A DNA stretch of 64,000 nt from Chryseotalea sp. WA131a. Its GTDB lineage: Bacteria > Bacteroidota > Bacteroidia > Cytophagales > Cyclobacteriaceae. Positions 59,639 through 64,000 of the stretch are shown piece by piece (position 1 is the first letter of the stretch; each line of letters opens with the position of its first letter). The DNA lies in contig CP073016.1 of assembly GCA_025370075.1 (NCBI GenBank), positions 1,116,001 to 1,180,000 of the forward strand, written 5' to 3'. The position numbers and the translations under genes were made by a program. The notes below the pieces were generated by a model. The model saw only the letters and a list, made by a program, of their open reading frames with translations. It ran no database searches and was not told the origin of the DNA.

Positions 59639-59905
59639 ATGAAAACAACAAAATTCAATGAGAGCCAAATCGTGGGCATCCTCAAACAGCAAGAACAAGG
59701 GAAGAAAGTGGCCGACATCTGCCGGGAGAATGGCATCAGCCAACCTACATTTTATTACTGGAAGAGTAAGTATTCCGGTATGGAGGTGCACCAGCTCAAG
59801 CGGGTAAAGGAGTTGGAAGGTGAGTTGGCCCAGTACAAGAAAATTGTAGCCGAGCAGACCTTGCAGATTACCGTTTTAAAGGACATTGTCGAAAAAAAGC
59901 TTTAG
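59639..59905 (+). CDS. IS3-family transposase OrfA
   Basis: 88 residues. A helix-turn-helix (SQIVGILKQQEQGKKVADIC and the following FYYWKSKY) and a C-terminal leucine-zipper-like region (ELEGELAQYKKIVAEQ). It binds the IS ends and, through the -1 frameshift at its 3' end, supplies the N-terminus of the OrfAB transposase. A GGGAAG just before the ATG may be the ribosome site. Confidence 0.92.
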   Translation: MKTTKFNESQIVGILKQQEQGKKVADICRENGISQPTFYYWKSKYSGMEVHQLKRVKELEGELAQYKKIVAEQTLQITVLKDIVEKKL

Positions 59906-60810
59906 GGCCTGCCGAAAAACGGGGGCTGATTGACCACTCTACAGAAGAGCATTCCATCAGCATTCGTCAGGTCTGCCAACTGCTGGGCACCCACCCCTCA
60001 GTTCACCGTTACAAACCCAAGCCAAAAAATGATGGGCCAATCCGTGAACAACTTCAAATGATGGCAGAGCTCCATTGCCGCTGGGGCTTCTGGATGATGT
60101 ACCACCGGCTGCGGCTATTAAATTTTGGGGACAACCATAAACGCGTCTACCGCATTTACACCGATATGAAACTGAACCTGCGCAGGAAACACAAAAAGCG
60201 CTTGCCTGCCCGAATCAAGCAGCCTTTGCTCCAACCCCTGCACCATAACCTGACCTGGTCGATGGATTTTATTCACGATGGCCTTTTGTATGGAAAACCA
60301 TTCCGGGCTTTCAACGTCATCGATGATTTTAACCGTGAAGCACTCAACATCACCATCGATACCAGCCTGACCGGCAAGCGCGTGGTTCGTGAACTTGACC
60401 GCATAGTGGAATGGCGCGGGAAACCCGAGCGGCTCCGTGTCGATAACGGCCCGGAGTTTATCGCCCAGGCGCTGAAAGATTGGTGCGGTGACAGCATCGA
60501 ACTTGTTTTCATCGAGAAGGGCAAGCCGCAACAAAACGGGTACATCGAGCGGTTCAATCGAACGTACCGCGAAGAGGTACTGGATGCTTATGCCTTTGAA
60601 AATCTTAACCAGGCACGGCTCCTCACGCAAGCTTGGATGTGGGTCTACAACAATGAAAGGCCGCACAGCGCCCTAGGCTACAGAACACCTTCGCAGTTCC
60701 TGTTGAAATATGGAAAACTCCACCACCCGTTGAGCGGGGTGGAGTTTCCCACATTCCAACAGGATGCCAAGTTCACCTGGAAATCTTTAATTTTGGATGC
60801 TACTAAGTAA
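59639..60810 (+). CDS. IS3-family OrfAB transposase, fused by programmed -1 frameshift
   Basis: OrfA runs in one frame to the TAG at 59903. The OrfB frame, -1 relative to it, is open from before the run of seven A plus G at 59892-59899 to the TAA at 60808, so slippage there yields one protein of about 390 residues. OrfB has the DDE integrase core: LTWSMDFIHDG, LRVDNGPEF, and NGYIERFNRTYREEVLDAY with the catalytic Glu. An ATG at 60058 could start a separate OrfB but would lose its N-terminal HTH-like part (RQVCQLLGTHPSVHRY). No internal stop or deletion is seen. Confidence 0.88.
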
Positions 60811-60822
60811 GGGGAGCTTTCA

Positions 60823-60826
60823 CTCC
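60823..60826. repeat. Target-site duplication, right copy (CTCC)
   Basis: Directly adjoins the right inverted repeat and pairs with 59573-59576. Confidence 0.85.
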
Positions 60827-60904
60827 TGCACCAAGAAAACAAATCGGCTTTACTGATTTATTCAGTAATGAAACGATCGATCCGGGTTGTGCTATCTTAA
60901 GCAT

Positions 60905-61491
60905 TCTACTATATGAGTTTAATGTATTGGTAAATAGTGACGTTAAATGACGATTATCAGGTCGTGAATATCAAGCTTTTCGTCAATACCTTTCACACAA
61001 TTTACATTAATTTAGCTTTTAGTGCACCTAGTAATTCCGCGTGCTTAGCAGGACTATTTTTCAAAAGATTCTGGATGTTCAACAACTTCCATTTTATAGC
61101 AGGTAGGCATTGTATATTAATCGGATTAGTCTCTACTATAGTTCTACTTTTTTATGCTGTGATGCGTTCTTCAATACGGTCTCTAAAGAATAGATAGTTT
61201 GCACGAACAGATTGCGAAAACGTTGGTTTCCAATTCCTTTCAAAATCAACTCTGGCATGAAAATCACAACTTTATCCTTCAATTGAAAGCATCAATTATT
61301 GATTCCCATCATCAAATCTAACTGTTAAAAATTCTATCGCACGATCTGGATTTAACTGAAGGCAATTTGACATAAAGCCGGAATCGCGCAAAAGAATACC
61401 GGCCACTGTGAATTGTGTAGGGCGCTATTTACGGCACTACTGGTAACCAAATAAATTTGATAGAGAGCCAACTATTTTACGCCAAATGTCG
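60905..61491. other. Upstream region of the pAgo operon and of the RES/Xre pair
   Basis: About 590 bp between the original ATG of the SIR2-APAZ gene (minus strand) and the toxin-antitoxin promoter (plus strand). It contains an 86-codon frame at 60937-61197 whose composition (a hydrophobic stretch, no motif) does not convince me. It should hold the native promoter of the pAgo operon, now cut off by the IS. Confidence 0.5.
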
Positions 61492-61499
61492 TATCTTTG
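61492..61499 (+). promoter_or_regulatory. Bacteroidota -7 promoter element TATCTTTG
   Basis: An exact TAnnTTTG match 8 nt before the ATG at 61508 of the antitoxin gene. A clear -33 TTTG at the usual spacing is missing. Transcription would start at or just before 61508, so the message is almost leaderless or uses the ATG at 61520. Confidence 0.5.
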
Positions 61500-61507
61500 A
61501 TAGACAA

Positions 61508-62002
61508 ATGGCAAAATTAATGAAAACAACTAAACCAGGGGTCTTTGTAATCCGGGCGCTTAACACAGAGCCGGTCAATATTACAGTAGGCAACCGATTC
61601 GGCTTTTTTATCAAAGAGGCTGGCAAGGCCAGAAATTTTCACGATCTCAATACGATTATCGGCAAGGGACTGCCTTACCGCTCGGTCCAGCCCCTGATGA
61701 CTTTCCTTGACCTGAACACCCAAGAAATAGCTGACCTTACAGGCGTATCGCAGCGCACTATTTCCAGGTGGGCAGATGATTCCATTATTGGTGTTCTTCC
61801 TTCCAAGAACTTGGTTAAGGTAGATGAACTGGTTCACAAGGGCATTGAGGTCTTTGGCTCTGAAGACTCTTTTAAGTCTTGGTTACAACAACCCAATACA
61901 GCCTTGGGGGACGAAAAGCCGATCGATTTGCTCCCTACCCCATATGGTACTGAGTTGGTGGAAGATGCTATCGAGGCCATGGAGTATGGCAACGTGATGT
62001 AA
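61508..62002 (+). CDS. Antitoxin of the Xre/MbcA/ParS (DUF2384) family
   Basis: About 164 residues from 61508, or 160 from the ATG at 61520. The frame extends to 61457, but that start lies upstream of the promoter element. A helix-turn-helix (TQEIADLTGVSQRTISRW) is followed by the DUF2384 C-terminal pattern: KGIEVFGSEDSFKSWLQQPN, then DLLPTPYGTELV and AMEYG. Such proteins neutralise RES toxins and repress their own operon. The toxin gene follows after 2 bp, so the two are translationally coupled. Confidence 0.88.
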   Translation: MAKLMKTTKPGVFVIRALNTEPVNITVGNRFGFFIKEAGKARNFHDLNTIIGKGLPYRSVQPLMTFLDLNTQEIADLTGVSQRTISRWADDSIIGVLPSKNLVKVDELVHKGIEVFGSEDSFKSWLQQPNTALGDEKPIDLLPTPYGTELVEDAIEAMEYGNVM

Positions 62003-62004
62003 CA

Positions 62005-62481
62005 ATGGCCGAGTATTTTCGGATCATTCAAAAAAAACATGCTGCCAGTTCCATGGGCTACGGCAGTGGCGGGGCAAGATGGAACAGTCGAGGTGTTCCT
62101 ATGGTTTATGCCGGCTCCAGTGTCGCTATTATCACTTCTGAATTTATTAGCATCAAAGGTGGTGCCGTGGTCGATCAGTCGTGGTCATTGGTTACTTATT
62201 CTGTTTTGTCAGAACCACCAATGTTGGATGAAGCTTCTTTGCCGGTTGACTGGGACTCGCGTCCTTACCCAATGTCAACGCAGGAATTCGGTAGAAATTG
62301 GGCGCGAATGAATACTTCGGTGTGCCTCAAAGTTCCTTCTGCGCGCATCCTTTTAAAAGCTTATCCGAGGGAACATAATCTGTTGATCAATCCATTGCAT
62401 CCAAATTTATTGGGTGAAGTAAAAGTGGTGTCCGTGGATGATCTATTTTTTAATTTGAACGGGGCTACGGGGGCTAAGTAG
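62005..62481 (+). CDS. RES-domain toxin
   Basis: 158 residues. YGSGGARWNSRGVPMVYAGSSVAIITSEF is the RES core (GGRWNxxGxxxvYxSxs and a conserved Glu). Relatives act on NAD+ by phosphorolysis or hydrolysis (MbcT) or ADP-ribosylate a metabolic enzyme (ParT). Directly follows its DUF2384 antitoxin, the canonical order. The length is usual for the family and the frame is intact, so the pair looks functional. Confidence 0.88.
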   Translation: MAEYFRIIQKKHAASSMGYGSGGARWNSRGVPMVYAGSSVAIITSEFISIKGGAVVDQSWSLVTYSVLSEPPMLDEASLPVDWDSRPYPMSTQEFGRNWARMNTSVCLKVPSARILLKAYPREHNLLINPLHPNLLGEVKVVSVDDLFFNLNGATGAK

Positions 62482-62863
62482 GGTTGAAAGTTGAAGTAAT
62501 AGCTTGCTAAAAATTATGAGAATTAAACACCTTTTATTGCAAAAAAGGATTTGAATTCAAGACTTAATGCAAAATTCCTTATTGTATTTGGTGATATTTT
62601 ACTTTTGTCACCAGCTCCACATGACAATTCAATCCCACAATCACGGCTTCCATCATCGTTCGATTAAAGATTTAGTTTAGGCTCTTCTCTTATAACCAAC
62701 TCTCAAGCAATCTTCTCTCGAAATTATAAGTGGTTGAGAAATTAACCAAAGCTCCATAGGTTGAGATGGACCAATGCCTGAATCGTCCTTGCAATATCAA
62801 TCAATTCAATTACGACGCACTCCTAAATTAAACTCATTTACCCATAGATTATAGATCAACCAA
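62482..62863. other. Non-coding spacer
   Basis: About 380 bp of AT-rich sequence between the RES toxin and the convergent Xre regulator. I see no gene and no strong hairpin. Confidence 0.5.
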
Positions 62864-63208
62864 TTAAGCGAATACTTTACGCCCTTTTGCCTCCCGTATA
62901 TAAGTATCAATAAGGTCAAAAAGTATTTTCCTTCTATCGTCTTCCAAACTGCAAATTCCCTCGATTCGCTTCATCACTTGCGAATCAAGCACTGAAATGG
63001 CCTCCTCATCTACAAGTCTGTCAATTGATACACCAAGAGCATCAGCAATCTTCTTGGCTGCTTCAATTGATGGCAATGATTCATCGCGCTCATACTTACC
63101 TATCATAACTCTTGAAACTCCACACAACTCGGCTAGCGCAGTCTGGGTAAGTCCTCTGGAATCTCTTAGCCTCAAAATGATCTTACCTGTTTTTAAAGAA
63201 GAAATCAT
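62864..63208 (-). CDS. Xre-family HTH regulator
   Basis: 114 residues. The N-terminal 70 residues are a Cro/CI-type helix-turn-helix (LRLRDSRGLTQTALAELCGVSRVMIGKYER, then SIEAAKKIADALGVSIDRLVD), followed by a 40-residue helical tail (RIEGICSLEDDRRKILFDLIDTYI) like those of dimerising phage-type repressors. It is divergent from the recombinase gene, so it may control it. It may belong to a mobile element entering from the right edge. Confidence 0.85.
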   Translation of the reverse strand: MISSLKTGKIILRLRDSRGLTQTALAELCGVSRVMIGKYERDESLPSIEAAKKIADALGVSIDRLVDEEAISVLDSQVMKRIEGICSLEDDRRKILFDLIDTYIREAKGRKVFA

Positions 63209-63222
63209 ACCTCAAAAAAATA

Positions 63223-63426
63223 ATGAAACAATATTTATCAATAAAAAGCATAATAACCAAAAAAATAGGCTACATTGTACCAGTTAGATACATAAAGGAT
63301 CTTTTATCAACATCACTAGAAGAAAAAAATCATTGGAGCTGTTTGCTTTTTGGATCGTCTAAAGTTAGAGAAAATATCCTGTTAATCGGTTCGCTACTCA
63401 GTATTTCCCTACGATTAAAAGGATGA
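63223..63426 (+). CDS. Possible small hypothetical protein, 67 aa
   Basis: Begins 14 bp from the divergent regulator start. The sequence has Lys-rich and hydrophobic stretches but no motif. It could be a small regulated gene or chance; only its position next to the divergent Xre gene speaks for it. Confidence 0.25.
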   Translation: MKQYLSIKSIITKKIGYIVPVRYIKDLLSTSLEEKNHWSCLLFGSSKVRENILLIGSLLSISLRLKG

Positions 63427-63511
63427 ACGATGAATTAGTTATTTGCTATTAAAAAGATGAAAGCCACCAAAGATCTGGTTGAATACTATCGGGAGATTCA
63501 CTAAAAAATAC

Positions 63512-64000
63512 ATGGAAACATCAAAAATGGGCTGTGTTATTTATTCCCGAAGAGGGATTGATACTGATAGGAACTCATTTGATGCACAATTGGATATCTG
63601 TAGAAAATACTGTGCCGAACATGGTTTCATCATAAAAAAGGAGTTTTCAGACTTTGGGAAATTCTTAGACTTTGGGGAGATATGCCTATTGTTCGAGTAT
63701 TTAAAAGATAATTTTGATGTTAGCTTAGTTATGGTTACGACTGAGGACAGAATTCTCAATTCTACAAACCCAACAAAATTGTATCAATACATCAATGATT
63801 TAATAAAAGTAGAAAGGCAGATAAACTTAATAACGATAACCGAAAATCAGAATCAGATATCATTTTCTCAGCTTCAGCGATCGCTCTTTTCATCGGTTAC
63901 CTTATATGAACAATCGAAAAAAGAAGAGAAATCTTATAAAGGATTAATCGAAAATGCACTGGATGGAAATTGGATAGGAGTCTTACCAAAAGGCTACAAA
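63512..64000 (+). CDS. Serine-recombinase-like protein, 5' part, with a degenerate active site
   Basis: 163 codons to the window edge, all open. Residues 7-60 follow the resolvase N-terminal pattern (GCVIYSRRGID, then NSFDAQLDICRKYCAEHGF and a D-F-G turn), and the last visible part (LIENALDGNWIGVLPKGYK) resembles the junction to the Recombinase domain of large serine recombinases. In the resolvase pattern YxRxS the Ser is the nucleophile; here the frame reads YSRRG, so it appears replaced by Gly, and the Arg-rich RLxR helix motif reads DRILNS. Probably catalytically dead or altered; related proteins are common on Bacteroidota elements. Confidence 0.65.
   Translation, partial: METSKMGCVIYSRRGIDTDRNSFDAQLDICRKYCAEHGFIIKKEFSDFGKFLDFGEICLLFEYLKDNFDVSLVMVTTEDRILNSTNPTKLYQYINDLIKVERQINLITITENQNQISFSQLQRSLFSSVTLYEQSKKEEKSYKGLIENALDGNWIGVLPKGYK

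Larger units (their letters stand above)
59577..60822 (+). mobile_element. IS3-family insertion sequence, 1,246 bp
   Basis: Ends are perfect 12-bp inverted repeats, TGAAAGCTCCCC at 59577-59588 and GGGGAGCTTTCA at 60811-60822, with weaker pairing inwards (AGTAGC shared). A 4-bp target duplication CTCC flanks it (59573-59576, 60823-60826). Inside are the orfA and orfB of an IS3 transposase joined by an A7G slippery run. The 4-bp duplication and protein style suggest the IS407-like branch. It lies antiparallel to the SIR2-APAZ gene it interrupts and looks complete and possibly active. Confidence 0.93.
56868..60904 (-). pseudogene. SIR2 - GHKL-type ATPase - APAZ partner of the short pAgo, split by an IS
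   Basis: The 3' part (59576-56868) and 26 first codons (60904-60827) lie on opposite sides of an IS element. Joined after removing the IS and one CTCC copy they give one 928-residue frame starting MLKIAQPG and reading CFLGAGASKQSG at the junction, an exact SIR2 NAD-binding motif. Then follow TGNFD, IYLHGS (catalytic His) and IGYRGSEPS of the SIR2 fold (to about 290). A RecG-C/HATPase_c_4-like region follows (about 330-600; LKEIIVNSIVHRDYS and GAMDKEGSGLSDVV). Last is the APAZ domain (about 630-830; LKLPRVIYHADTDVRRR, LRERIWSFYDL, WYLLINPAYVFTIDG), ending in an acidic tail. Known relatives degrade NAD when the pAgo finds a target. A TTG near 59591 could start a version without GAGAS, but is unlikely. 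Confidence 0.88.

Noticed and set aside
60118..60666. 182-codon minus-strand frame inside the IS
   Set aside because: Antisense to the OrfB catalytic core; no recognisable protein features.
59592..61200. TTG start at 59591 as the true start of the SIR2-APAZ gene
   Set aside because: The codon and sequence before it come from the IS end, an in-frame TAA is 15 nt upstream, and the GAGAS motif is restored only by joining across the IS.
1..64000. CRISPR arrays, rRNA or tRNA genes
   Set aside because: No regularly spaced short repeats and no tRNA cloverleaf or rRNA-like stretch was noticed on either strand by eye; a covariance-model scan was not possible.

Overview
The window comes from a member of the Bacteroidota (Cytophagales or Chitinophagaceae-like). 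Pointers are a NusG paralogue of the UpxY type, FtsX/MacB-type permeases of the large Bacteroidota kind, Cys-lipobox lipoproteins, a TAnnTTTG promoter element and little use of Shine-Dalgarno sequences. I ran no database search. Names rest on motifs and domain order read by eye, and adenylation (A) domain specificity codes were read by hand alignment to the GrsA Phe-activating domain.

Bases 1-47,000 are one very large biosynthetic region, all on the minus strand. In transcription order it holds homoserine dehydrogenase (46944-45730), a NusG/UpxY-type antiterminator (45651-45031), a PIG-L/LmbE deacetylase, an FkbH-like HAD protein with an unusual Cys-rich N-terminus, an FtsX-type ABC permease, six NRPS proteins and an AsnB-type asparagine synthetase, plus the first codons of one more gene that runs off the left edge. 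I name the NRPS proteins A to F in assembly order. A = FAAL-ACP-C-A(Asn)-PCP-E. B = C-A-PCP-C-A-PCP-C-A(Ser)-PCP-C. C = A-PCP-C. D = half-C-A(Ser)-PCP-C. E = A-PCP-C. F = half-C-A(Ser)-PCP-C-C*-A-PCP-C-A-PCP. The reading is a lipopeptide started by a fatty acid, then D-Asn, two unassigned residues, Ser, X, Ser, X, Ser and two identical residues Z-Z. No thioesterase is visible, so the line continues or is released outside the window.

Unusual points in the assembly line: a two-protein unit (C+D and E+F) seems to have been duplicated around asnB, and each second protein starts with only the C-terminal lobe of a condensation domain. The last protein carries a 1.84-kb stretch (C tail, A, PCP) twice, apparently base for base. 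A tandem pair of C domains has lost the active site in its second member.

Bases 47,100-64,000 are a patchwork of small genes, mostly more AT-rich: a ParB-like protein, a hypothetical, a CxxCH lipoprotein, a NYN-domain nuclease, a small P-loop-like protein, a Bor-like lipoprotein and an FAD-linked oxidase gene broken by one stop codon. Next comes a short prokaryotic Argonaute operon, an IS3-family element, a RES/Xre toxin-antitoxin pair, an Xre regulator and the start of a degenerate serine recombinase. The Argonaute partner is SIR2 - GHKL/RecG-C-like ATPase - APAZ in one chain. The IS has landed exactly inside its SIR2 GAGAS loop. Removing the IS and one copy of a 4-bp target duplication restores a 928-residue frame that starts at 60904 and contains a perfect GAGAS motif.
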